Assembly (NCBI GenBank): GCA_029262455.1
Contig: JAJCZJ010000110.1
Coordinates: 1-64,000 of the forward strand
DNA from: Deltaproteobacteria bacterium
GTDB taxonomy: Bacteria > Desulfobacterota > Binatia > HRBIN30 > CADEER01
DNA: 64,000 bases
Direction: 5' to 3'
How positions within the stretch are numbered: position 1 is the first letter of the stretch; every line of letters starts with the position of its first letter. The notes beneath the pieces were generated by a model. It worked only from the letters and a program-made list of their open reading frames with translations, made no database searches and was not told where the DNA came from. The translations under genes were made by a program, and so were the position numbers. This document shows positions 1 through 8,330 of the stretch, one piece after another.

Positions 1-2508
1 GATGCCGACGAAACTTGCACGGGTACTCCGGGAGCTACGTGTCCGGCCGATGATGCACCGGGCAACTCGGGGAGCGTCTGCCGTGCGGGTTCCGGCGACT
101 CCTGCGATGTAGATGAAACTTGTAGCGGTACGCCGGGTGCGGCTTGCCCGGCCGACGATGCTCCTGGCAATTCCGGGAGTGTCTGTCGCACGGGATCCGG
201 CGACTCTTGTGACGTAGATGAGACGTGTAGCGGTACGCCGGGTGTGGCTTGTCCGGTCGACGATGCGCCGGGCAATTCGGGGAACGTTTGTAACCCTGGT
301 ACCGGAGATGTCTGTGACCCGGACGAAACTTGTAGTGGTACACCGGGTGCGGCTTGTCCGTCTGACAACGTGGCTTCGGCGGGTACGACATGCCGTGCTG
401 GCTCGGGTGACTCTTGCGATGCCGATGAGACCTGCTCGGGCAACGCCGATGAGGCCTGTCCGGCCGATGATGCGCCGGGCAATTCGGGCAACGTCTGTAA
501 CCCGGGCACCGGAGACGTCTGTGATCCGGACGAAACCTGTAGCGGCGTCCCTGGAGCAACTTGCCCAGCCGACAGTGTTGCTTCGGCCGGCACCTCTTGC
601 CGTGCTAGTGCCGGGTCTTGTGACCTAGAAGAGACCTGTAGTGGCAACGCCGATGAGGCGTGCCCGGCTGATCAGTTCGAGCCGGGGACGACTGAGTGTC
701 GCGCGAGTGCGGGGTCCTGCGACATCGCGGAAAACTGCACCGGCAGCGGTGTCAACTGCCCGGCCGATGCGTTTGAGCCTGCAACCACCGAATGTCGTGC
801 GAGTGGTGGTGTGTGCGATATCGCAGAGTCCTGCACCGGGACCGGTGCGAGTTGTCCAGCGGACGCCAAGGAGAGTGGGACCGTCTGCCGCGCGGCGGGG
901 GATGTCTGCGATGTCGAGGAAGTATGCGACGGCGTCGCCAACGATTGTCCGGCGGATGCCTTTGAGCCAGCGACGACTGAGTGTCGCGCAACGGCTGGCG
1001 TTTGTGACGTTGCCGAGAGCTGCACCGGAACCGGGGCGGCCTGTCCAGCAGATGGATTTGACAGCGGTAGTGTCTGCCGACCGGATGCCGGTGATTGTGA
1101 TATCGAAGAGACTTGTGACGGGGGCGGCGTTTCTTGTCCGGCCGACGTTTTTGAGCCGGCTTCGACGGCTTGCACGGACGACGGTGTTGTCTGCACGACG
1201 GATGTTTGTGATGGAGCAGGGGCTTGTACACACCCAGCGGGGAACGCCGGCACCGAGTGTCGCGCGTCGGCGGGATCCTGCGATGCGGCTGAGGTCTGCG
1301 ACGGTGTTGCGACGACCTGCCCAACGGACATCGTTTCGTCGTCGGGGACAGTGTGCCGGGCTGCGGGTGACGTCTGCGACGTCGAAGAAGTTTGCGATGG
1401 GGTGGTTGGTTCCTGCCCGGCCGACGCGGTGGAACCGTCGGGTACAGTCTGCCGCACGGCCGCCGGTGTCTGCGATTTGGAGGAGACCTGTGACGGCGTC
1501 GGCATAGCCTGCGCACCTGACGCGAAAGATTCGGTTACGGAGTGTCGTCCGGCGAGTGACGTCTGCGATTCTTCGGAAACATGTGACGGCGTGGGCGACG
1601 ATTGTCCGGCCGATGCGTTGGAGCCGGCAACCACCGAGTGCCGACCTAGTGCGGGTGTCTGTGACACGTCTGAAAACTGCAGTGGGGTCGATCCGGCCTG
1701 TCCTGCCGACGGGGTCGTACCTGCTGGTACCGTTTGCCGCACGTCGGCAGACGACTGTGACGTGGAAGAGTCCTGCGATGGCGCCGCAACCGATTGCCCA
1801 GTGGACGGCTTTGAAAGTGCGGGCACGGAGTGCCGGGCATCGGCAGGTACTTGTGACGTGGCCGAATCGTGCACTGGTTCTGGCGCTGCGTGTCCGGCTG
1901 ACGTAGTCGTGCCGTCGGGCACAGAATGTCGCGCAACGGCCGGGATTTGTGATCTAGCCGAGACCTGTGATGGAGCGGTTGCGACCTGTCCGCTCGATGG
2001 TTTTGTTTCGGTTGGCACGGCCTGCCGTCCCGCGACAGGGGTATGTGATGCGGAGGAGACCTGCGACGGTTCGACGGCGAGTTGTCCGGAAGATGGCGAT
2101 GTTGCGAACGGCACATCCTGTGACGATGGCGTCTCCGGCACATCGAACGATCAGTGCCGACTTGGCGATTGCGTCGGGCATTTCCCGCTCGATCCATTCA
2201 AGTGTTATCGCGTCAAAGATCTAGCCAATCCGAAGTTCCAGAAGGTCGTATTCACTGATGTTTCCGACCAATTCGTCGCTTCGGTGAACAGCGAGCTACG
2301 CAAACCGGCGCTGCTATGTAACCCGGCGATGGTGAATGGTTCGGCGATCAACAACGCAGCCGACCATCTAGTTTGCTACAAAATCAAACGCGAGAAGCTG
2401 GCGGCGACGCCGAGAATTGAGATCACTGACCAGTTTGGCACGATCCAACTCGAAGCGCGTAAGGCGTCGTACTTCTGCACTGCGTCGAGTAAGACGGTTC
2501 TGCCGTAG
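1..2508 (+). CDS. Secreted cysteine-rich tandem-repeat protein (5' end cut by window)
   Basis: The frame is open from base 1, so the start and any signal peptide lie outside; 835 residues are visible. The first ~200 residues are near-identical 35-residue units (105 bp; units begin at bases 52 and 157) with four Cys each. Later units are ~24-26 residues with the pattern GTxCR..G.CD..E.C.G....CPAD. The last ~110 residues (from about base 2185) are non-repetitive, start FKCYRVKDLANPKF, contain ADHLVCYKIK and end in SSKTVLP. The same C-terminal domain closes the protein at 6038-8218, so the two are paralogues. High Cys content implies an extracytoplasmic disulfide-bonded protein. Ligand and role are unknown; the shared C-terminal domain could be a surface-anchoring or sorting module (inference). 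Confidence 0.85.
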   Translation, partial: DADETCTGTPGATCPADDAPGNSGSVCRAGSGDSCDVDETCSGTPGAACPADDAPGNSGSVCRTGSGDSCDVDETCSGTPGVACPVDDAPGNSGNVCNPGTGDVCDPDETCSGTPGAACPSDNVASAGTTCRAGSGDSCDADETCSGNADEACPADDAPGNSGNVCNPGTGDVCDPDETCSGVPGATCPADSVASAGTSCRASAGSCDLEETCSGNADEACPADQFEPGTTECRASAGSCDIAENCTGSGVNCPADAFEPATTECRASGGVCDIAESCTGTGASCPADAKESGTVCRAAGDVCDVEEVCDGVANDCPADAFEPATTECRATAGVCDVAESCTGTGAACPADGFDSGSVCRPDAGDCDIEETCDGGGVSCPADVFEPASTACTDDGVVCTTDVCDGAGACTHPAGNAGTECRASAGSCDAAEVCDGVATTCPTDIVSSSGTVCRAAGDVCDVEEVCDGVVGSCPADAVEPSGTVCRTAAGVCDLEETCDGVGIACAPDAKDSVTECRPASDVCDSSETCDGVGDDCPADALEPATTECRPSAGVCDTSENCSGVDPACPADGVVPAGTVCRTSADDCDVEESCDGAATDCPVDGFESAGTECRASAGTCDVAESCTGSGAACPADVVVPSGTECRATAGICDLAETCDGAVATCPLDGFVSVGTACRPATGVCDAEETCDGSTASCPEDGDVANGTSCDDGVSGTSNDQCRLGDCVGHFPLDPFKCYRVKDLANPKFQKVVFTDVSDQFVASVNSELRKPALLCNPAMVNGSAINNAADHLVCYKIKREKLAATPRIEITDQFGTIQLEARKASYFCTASSKTVLP

Positions 2509-2521
2509 TGCCACTGTCTTG

Positions 2522-2565
2522 ACCGTCCCACCTCCGCCGACCATTGTCGCCGGTGGTGGGACGGT
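2522..2565 (+). terminator. Inverted repeat after the Cys-rich gene, possible terminator
   Basis: Arms ACCGTCCCACC (2522-2532) and GGTGGGACGGT (2555-2565) are perfectly complementary over 11 bp with a 22-nt loop. It lies 14 bp after the preceding stop and just before the next gene. No clear T-run follows, so it may be a Rho-assisted terminator or an mRNA-stability hairpin. Confidence 0.5.
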
Positions 2566-2591
2566 ATGACAATCACTCTCGGGGACGGACC

Positions 2592-5500
2592 GTGCGTCGG
2601 TCCGTTTTAGCTGCCGTGGCGGTTGCGATCTTCGTGCATTCTGCCCCGGCGGTTGGAGACGATGCCGATGCGGCATGGACCGAGATGGTTGAGGCCGAGG
2701 AGCTGATTCATCGCTTGAAGCCGGCTCTTCGGGGTTTGGCCCTTTCGGTTGAGCACGGTGGCTTGCCAGACCAGACGACTTCGATGTTGTTCGCGGATGT
2801 CGTCGAGGTACGCGATTTGGCGGGATTCGCCGGGAAGGATGCGATCGGCAATCGCCGGCTCTGGCGGCGTCGAGCGCAGCCCGAGTCGCAGGATGGGAAG
2901 TTCCGGCGCGATGAGTTGCGGCTGTGGAACAGACTGTTCGCGGAAACTCGCGAAGTGGTCGAAGCAGAGTTCAAGGTCGTCGGCGGAAAGTTCGCGGATC
3001 CGAAGCGAACGACGTTTGCCTGCGAACTGTCCTTCCACGCGGAAGCGAGGACCCGCGATGGGAGCGTCGCTTCGATCAGCAGCGGTGCCGATACGCTGTG
3101 GCGCCAGTTTCGGACCGAGGGCGGCGCCGATTGGCGTATCGTCAGGTGGCACAGCCATCGACTCGAAGCGGTGGAAGCCGAGAACGAGCTGTTTGTCGAG
3201 GCGCTGGGTTTGGCTGTCTCGGATCCAGCATCGCGCGCCCGGCTGCGTCGCTCCGTGCACGAGGAGAAGGCGCTCGCCAAGATCCGCGCGCCCGATTCGT
3301 TTGAATCGCCGCATCGCTATTTCTTTGTCGGCTCGCAAGATCGCCATCCGGGCCTGTCGGTGGCGGACGTCAACCGCGACGGTTTCGACGACATTTACGT
3401 GATGAGCCGGTGGGGGGCGAATCAACTCCTCGTGTCGTCCGGGGACGGCAAGTTCGTGGAACGTGCGTCGGAGATGGGATTGGCGTTCGAAGACCACAGC
3501 GCCGCGGCGATCTTTGCGGACTTCGACAACGACGGCGACGCTGACCTTTTCCTTGGACGTACCATGCAGCCAAGCCTGTATCTGGAGAATCGGGACGGTA
3601 GGTTCGTCGAGCGTAAGGAGTTGTTCTCTGGAAAGCTGCCGTCGCTGGTGAGTTCGGTCAACGCGGTAGACGTCGACAATGACGGTTTGCTCGATCTCTA
3701 TGTGTCGACGTACGCCGCGCAGACGGTTGTCTATGATTTGAAAATGTTCCAAGCGCAGAATCCCGGAAACGTTGCCCCGCCAAAGCTGCTCGGCGATTTC
3801 CTGCCACCCGCGCAAGCGGCGGAGCTGAGCCGGCTAGTTCGATCCAAGGGCGCCCATATGTACCTGGCCCTTCCTGGTCCGCCGAACGTGCTTTTCTTGA
3901 ATCGCGGCGATCGATTCGAAGTGTCGGCAGATCCTTTGGTCGCCGCGTATCGCAACACCTACCAGGCGACCTGGGCGGACTACGACGGCGACGGTGATGC
4001 GGACGTATACTTTGCGCACGACTTCGCACCCAATCAGTTGCTGCGTAACGACGGCGGACGATTTGTCGATGTCACCGAAGCGACGGGAACTGCCGACATC
4101 GGCTTCGGGATGGGTGTCACTTGGGGCGACTACGACGGGGACGGTCTACAGGACTTGTACGTATCGAACATGTACTCAAAGGCCGGTCGCCGCGTGACCT
4201 CCTACTTTGACGATCTCGATGCCCGCTTCGCCAAGATGGCGCGGGGTAATTCTCTATTTCGCAATACCGGGAAAGGGTTTCAGCGCGTATCGGGGCTCGA
4301 GCCGCCAACGCTCCAGGTCGAGAAAGCCGGGTGGTCTTGGGGGGGGCACTTCGCCGATTTTGACAACGATACGAATCTCGATCTGTACGTCGCGAGTGGC
4401 TACTACACGGCCCCGAAAGATGTCGAGATTGCTGTCGATACTTGAAGCGACTGGTGGCGCGCGGTCGTGCGCACCGATCCGGGTCTTTCATTTAGCAAGG
4501 ACTTCAAGCCGCAAGGCATCAATCTCCCAGGGCGTCATTTTCAAGATGGCGTTTCGCAGAGTGGTCATGAGCGCAATCATCTCTTCTTGGCAGAGGCTGG
4601 GGCTTACGTCGATGTCAGTGGTGTGTCGGGAACCGCGAGCATCGCCGATGGCCGAGCCGTTGCGTTACTCGATTTCGATTCGGATGGGCGCACCGATATC
4701 GCGTTGGCGAATGCGAATGCGCCGATGTTCGAGCTCTACCAAAATCAGATAAGCGGGGGAGGGTTCGTCGCGGTGCGGTTTGTCGGTGGGAATCGTGATC
4801 GTGCCGTGAGTTCGCTGTCGAACAGAGACGGGTTTGGAGCGGTGATCGAGGCCCGGATTGGTGACAAGGTGTTGGTACGCGAGCACCGCGCTGGCGAAGG
4901 GATGGCGGCGCAGAGTTCCGCGACTCTTCTGATCGGAACCGGGCAAGCCAAGATCATCGACGAAGTGACGATTCGCTGGCCATCGGGGCTGAAAACTCAA
5001 ACGAGTAAGATTCCGATCGGGACCCTGCTGACCGCCTATGAAGAGTCTACAGCTGGGAAGCACTTCGAACGCCGCGCCTATGGAGTGCCCGAGGCTGGCG
5101 CGGTCGACTTGAAAGAAGCGGTGACGCGAGCGATCGAGTTCGTTGGGCGGTCTGTTGGCAGTCCGGATCCGAGCTGGGCCGGACTTGTCAATTACATGCA
5201 TCGCCGTTTTCGGATCCCGCTCGAGGTTCGTTCGCCGTCCGGTGCCGGCCAGGATTCTTCCCCCATGGCGCGGATCTTTGCGCGGATCGACGATCCCGCG
5301 GCTACGATCCCCAAGCAAGAGATCGCTGATTTAGAACACGTGGTGGATCGGATCACGGCCTCGGCGTTGCACTGCGATCGCATCACGTTGCCGCCAAACT
5401 GGGTCGAAATCCTTGGCAAGGCCTCTCGCGCTGGCGGGTATGCGTTGACCCATGCGGCGTTGGCGAGCCGTTGGACGGTTGAGAATGGGTGTCTCGACGA

Positions 5501-5831
5501 GGCCGCCGTCGCGGGTTTGCAGAGTGAGCAGATTGGCCTCCTGGTCGATTTCGTCGACAAGCGACGGCAGTGGAGCGCCCGCTATGAGGCCGCAACCGAT
5601 ATGTGGTTTGAAGCTGTCGTAATGCTCTACTACCTGGATGCTGGATCCCAGGTGCGCCGGGAGTGGATTCGCGAGATCCTGAAGCTTCAGAGAAGCGACG
5701 GAGGATGGGCCCGGACACCGCGCGAGGATCGGTCGGACACGCATGCCAGCGTTCTCGCCCTTTGGGCCCTACTCGAGAATCGGGAGGTGGTGGACAAGGT
5801 TCCGTGGCTCGGACGACAATCAATAAAGTAA
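2592..5831 (+). CDS. FG-GAP/VCBS repeat and ASPIC-UnbV (CRTAC1-type) exported protein with in-frame UGA (possible selenoprotein)
   Basis: The coding frame is continuous from 2592 to 5831 except for one TGA at 4443-4445 (codon 618). Downstream the same frame continues at once with SDWWRAVV and a full domain, so this is one gene. The GTG at 2592 gives a signal peptide (RR, then AAVAVAIF, cleavage near APAVG-DD); a TTG at 2544 is also possible. Residues ~250-600 hold FG-GAP/VCBS Ca-binding repeats (DVNRDGFDD, DFDNDGDAD, DYDGDGDAD, DYDGDGLQD, DFDNDTNLD). Residues ~725-815 are an ASPIC/UnbV domain (GFGAVIEARIGD, IRWPSG). The last ~260 residues are helical and end in a LKLQRSDGGWA segment reminiscent of prenyltransferase/squalene-cyclase repeats. 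A SECIS-like hairpin follows the UGA. Alternatives are a nonsense mutation or sequence error splitting the gene into 2592-4445 and 4467-5831. Confidence 0.8.
4453..4475 (+). promoter_or_regulatory. SECIS-like hairpin after the UGA at 4443-4445
   Basis: Arm GGTG-G-CGCGC (4453-4462) pairs with GTGCG-CACC (4467-4475): nine base pairs (one G-U), one bulged G at 4457, and a GGTC apical loop at 4463-4466. The loop begins 18 nt after the UGA. The E. coli fdhF SECIS also has a GGUC loop and a bulged base in the 5' arm, at nearly the same distance (about 19 nt). GC-rich coding DNA often forms hairpins, so this is a candidate. Confidence 0.5.
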
Positions 5832-6037
5832 CGCTTGGTAGAAATTGCCGACTTTCAGCCGCTTCGCGGGCGTCGTTTTCCCAACCAATCGTCAGAAATA
5901 ACCAGTTAAATTAAGTACTTACAATCGATTTTTCCACAGTCGAGAAAATTCTTGCGCTTGGAATCATCGGTTTGATAGGTTCCGGGGATATAAATGTACC
6001 CATTTGTACGTTTGAGCGGGATAATCCAGGGGGATTC

Positions 6038-8218
6038 ATGGATCGAAGACTTCATTGGTTGGCATTGGTTGCGTCGATCGCGTTAGTGGCCTCGGGCGCG
6101 CCGGTTCACGCGGCGACCATCACGATTACGAGTGTGACGAACAACAGTACTTGCGTCACCGCCGATGCGAACAATGGCAACGATCTAGAAGAAGCCTACG
6201 GCACCGGTAATCAGGCTTGTTCGGAGCAGGCACTTCCCGGACTTGGCGACGGTAACTTCATGCGCGTCACCGACTCGGGAACGACGGCGTCGAGCGCTGG
6301 TGCAGGCAGTAGCACTTCGATTGATTTTGATATTGATGGTGGAGTCGCCGCAGATGCTCTTTTGCAATTCGGTGGAGACGAGTTCGAGCGGGGCAAGGTT
6401 CGCTACACAGTCAACGTCGATGTCACGGCGCTGATCGTCGAGGATTGGACGGTTGATCTTGCGCAAGAGATCCGTGGACTGTTCGGCCATGCTGGCGACG
6501 GCGCGGCAACCGCGGTGGGGACCCAGGACAACGGCTTGGTCGACATATCCGTCATTGACGTTGATGTGGATGCGACGGACTACAGCTTTTCCGCCACACC
6601 AGCTTCCAATGCTGCAAATCCTTCCAACAATAGCACGTCGTCAACAGCGTTCCTTGGAACACGATCCGACACCACTGTCGCGAGTGGATCTGGCAACGGC
6701 AGCTTCGTCGTGACTGTCGCTTTCGATATGGACGCGTTTTCGGATTCCGGTTGCAGCGGTTTTATTTGTAGCAGCGCATCGGGCGGAGAGGATGCCGCGG
6801 TACTGCTTGGTTACGACAACGTTGACGACTGTTGCGGCGGGACCAGCGATCGAATCATCGCCGACGATTACGCGACCTGGGGGCGGGCTGTTGGGCCGGA
6901 TGGATATAACAGCACTTGGACCCTCAACGTGACTTCGCTTTGTGGCGACGGGGTCATCGACGGTGGTGCCGGCGAGACCTGTGATGAGGGCGCTTCCAAC
7001 GGCGCCAGTGATTCTTGCTGTACGAACATTTGTCAGCTGCGCACCTCTGGTGATGTCTGTCGTCCGAACGCGGACTTCTGCGACGTTCAGGAGACGTGTG
7101 ACGGCGTTAGCCCAACGTGTCCGGCCGATAGCTTCGAGCCGCCAACTGTCGTGTGTCGTGCCGCCTCGAGTGGCGAGGTGTGCGACGTTGACGAGTTCTG
7201 TACGGGCGGCGGTGCCACTTGCCCGTCCGACGCGGTGGAGCCCAGTGGGACCGTGTGTCGCACCGCAGTGTTTGGTTGCGACGCAGAAGAGACGTGTGAT
7301 GGTGTGACCAAGATCTGTCCGGCCGATGTGATCGCAGGAGCCGGAACCGAGTGTCGTGCGGTCGCCGGCATTTGTGACGTCGCCGAGGTTTGCGATGGAA
7401 TCGTCATTACCTGCCCGCCCGATTCCTTCGGCTCGGGCGCGGAGTGCCGCGCCAGCGCAGGCGTTTGTGACGTAGCTGAGAGTTGCAATGGCGCGGGTCC
7501 GAATTGCCCGGCCGATGGATTCGATACCGGTACTGAGTGTCGTGGCTCAGCCGGTGTATGTGACGTTGCTGAAAGTTGTAATGGCACAGGTCCGAATTGC
7601 CCGGCCGATGGCTTTGATACTGGTACTCAGTGTCGCACCTCGGCGGGTGTTTGCGATGCCGCCGAGACGTGCGATGGCGGTGGCATCAATTGTCCCGCGG
7701 ATGGCTTTGATACAGGCTCGGTATGCCGTGCCGATACGGGTCAATGCGATGTCGCGGAGACGTGTGACGGCGGCGGGATCAATTGCCCAGCGGACGGCTT
7801 TGAGCCCGACGGCACGAGTTGCGATGACGGCTCAGCCTCGACAGTGGCGGACCAATGCACGGCGGGCGTTTGCGATGGAACGCCGCTTTCCGGCAACCTC
7901 GATGCTTTCAAGTGTTACAAGGCACGGGACTTGAAGAATCCGAAATTCGTCAAGACGACGATCGTGTCGCTGGATGACCAGTTCCAAAACGAGACCAACG
8001 CGCAGGTGAAGCGGCCGTTCTTGCACTGCAACCCGACGGATGTGAATGGCGGTGGAATCTTCAACGCCGCCGACCATCTGGTTTGCTACAAGGCCAAGCC
8101 TGAGAAGTTCGCGGTTCGGCCGCGTGTCGAGGTTTCGAATATCTTCGGTACGATTCAGCTCGAGGCCAAGAAGTCGTTCCTGATGTGCTTCCCGTCCTCG
8201 AAAACGATTCTCCCGTAA
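6038..8218 (+). CDS. Secreted cysteine-rich repeat protein with Myxococcus-type repeat
   Basis: 726 residues. The ATG at 6038 follows a good ribosome site (CCAGGGGGA) and gives a classic signal peptide, MDRRLHWLALVASIALV, cleaved near PVHA-AT; an upstream in-frame ATG at 5972 is less likely. Residues ~28-300 are a non-repetitive, Asp/Ser/Thr-rich domain. At ~302 CGDGVIDGGAGETCDEG matches the Myxococcus cysteine-rich repeat style (CGDG..., ETCD). About ten 24-26-residue Cys units (CR..AGVCD.AE.C.G.G.NCPAD) follow. A C-terminal ~110-residue domain (FKCYKARDLKNPKF, ADHLVCYKAK, SSKTILP) is shared with the protein ending at 2508. It is probably exported and disulfide-bonded; function unknown. Confidence 0.87.
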   Translation: MDRRLHWLALVASIALVASGAPVHAATITITSVTNNSTCVTADANNGNDLEEAYGTGNQACSEQALPGLGDGNFMRVTDSGTTASSAGAGSSTSIDFDIDGGVAADALLQFGGDEFERGKVRYTVNVDVTALIVEDWTVDLAQEIRGLFGHAGDGAATAVGTQDNGLVDISVIDVDVDATDYSFSATPASNAANPSNNSTSSTAFLGTRSDTTVASGSGNGSFVVTVAFDMDAFSDSGCSGFICSSASGGEDAAVLLGYDNVDDCCGGTSDRIIADDYATWGRAVGPDGYNSTWTLNVTSLCGDGVIDGGAGETCDEGASNGASDSCCTNICQLRTSGDVCRPNADFCDVQETCDGVSPTCPADSFEPPTVVCRAASSGEVCDVDEFCTGGGATCPSDAVEPSGTVCRTAVFGCDAEETCDGVTKICPADVIAGAGTECRAVAGICDVAEVCDGIVITCPPDSFGSGAECRASAGVCDVAESCNGAGPNCPADGFDTGTECRGSAGVCDVAESCNGTGPNCPADGFDTGTQCRTSAGVCDAAETCDGGGINCPADGFDTGSVCRADTGQCDVAETCDGGGINCPADGFEPDGTSCDDGSASTVADQCTAGVCDGTPLSGNLDAFKCYKARDLKNPKFVKTTIVSLDDQFQNETNAQVKRPFLHCNPTDVNGGGIFNAADHLVCYKAKPEKFAVRPRVEVSNIFGTIQLEAKKSFLMCFPSSKTILP

Positions 8219-8235
8219 ACGCCGGGAGACGCGTG

Positions 8236-8274
8236 AAAAGGCCCGCCTGCAAACGCAGGCGGGCCTTTTTCTTT
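8236..8274 (+). terminator. Rho-independent terminator
   Basis: Perfect 14-bp stem AAAGGCCCGCCTGC (8237-8250) with GCAGGCGGGCCTTT (8255-8268), loop AAAC, followed by TTCTTT. It starts 18 bp after the stop of the Cys-rich gene. A textbook intrinsic terminator. Confidence 0.95.
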
Positions 8275-8330
8275 GGGTGCCTGCAGACGTTGGATTATCG
8301 CTCGGTTTCCGAGTAGACCTGCGACCTTCG

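Noticed and set aside
672..2141. Long antisense reading frame (489 codons) opposite the Cys-rich gene
   Set aside because: It is the shadow of the Cys repeats: regular repeats on one strand keep the other strand open. The product is a Ser/Thr/Gln-rich repeat with no start signal.
2607..3815. Antisense frame of 402 codons opposite the FG-GAP gene
   Set aside because: The plus strand has clear FG-GAP motifs and a signal peptide; the antisense product shows no domain.
4443..4445. Frameshift as the explanation for the split FG-GAP gene
   Set aside because: Both halves are in the same frame with one TGA between them, so there is no frameshift; only a stop, an error or recoding remain.
5972..6037. 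Upstream ATG for the second Cys-rich protein
   Set aside because: ATG 6038 has the ribosome site and begins a standard signal peptide; the longer start would bury it behind 22 extra residues.
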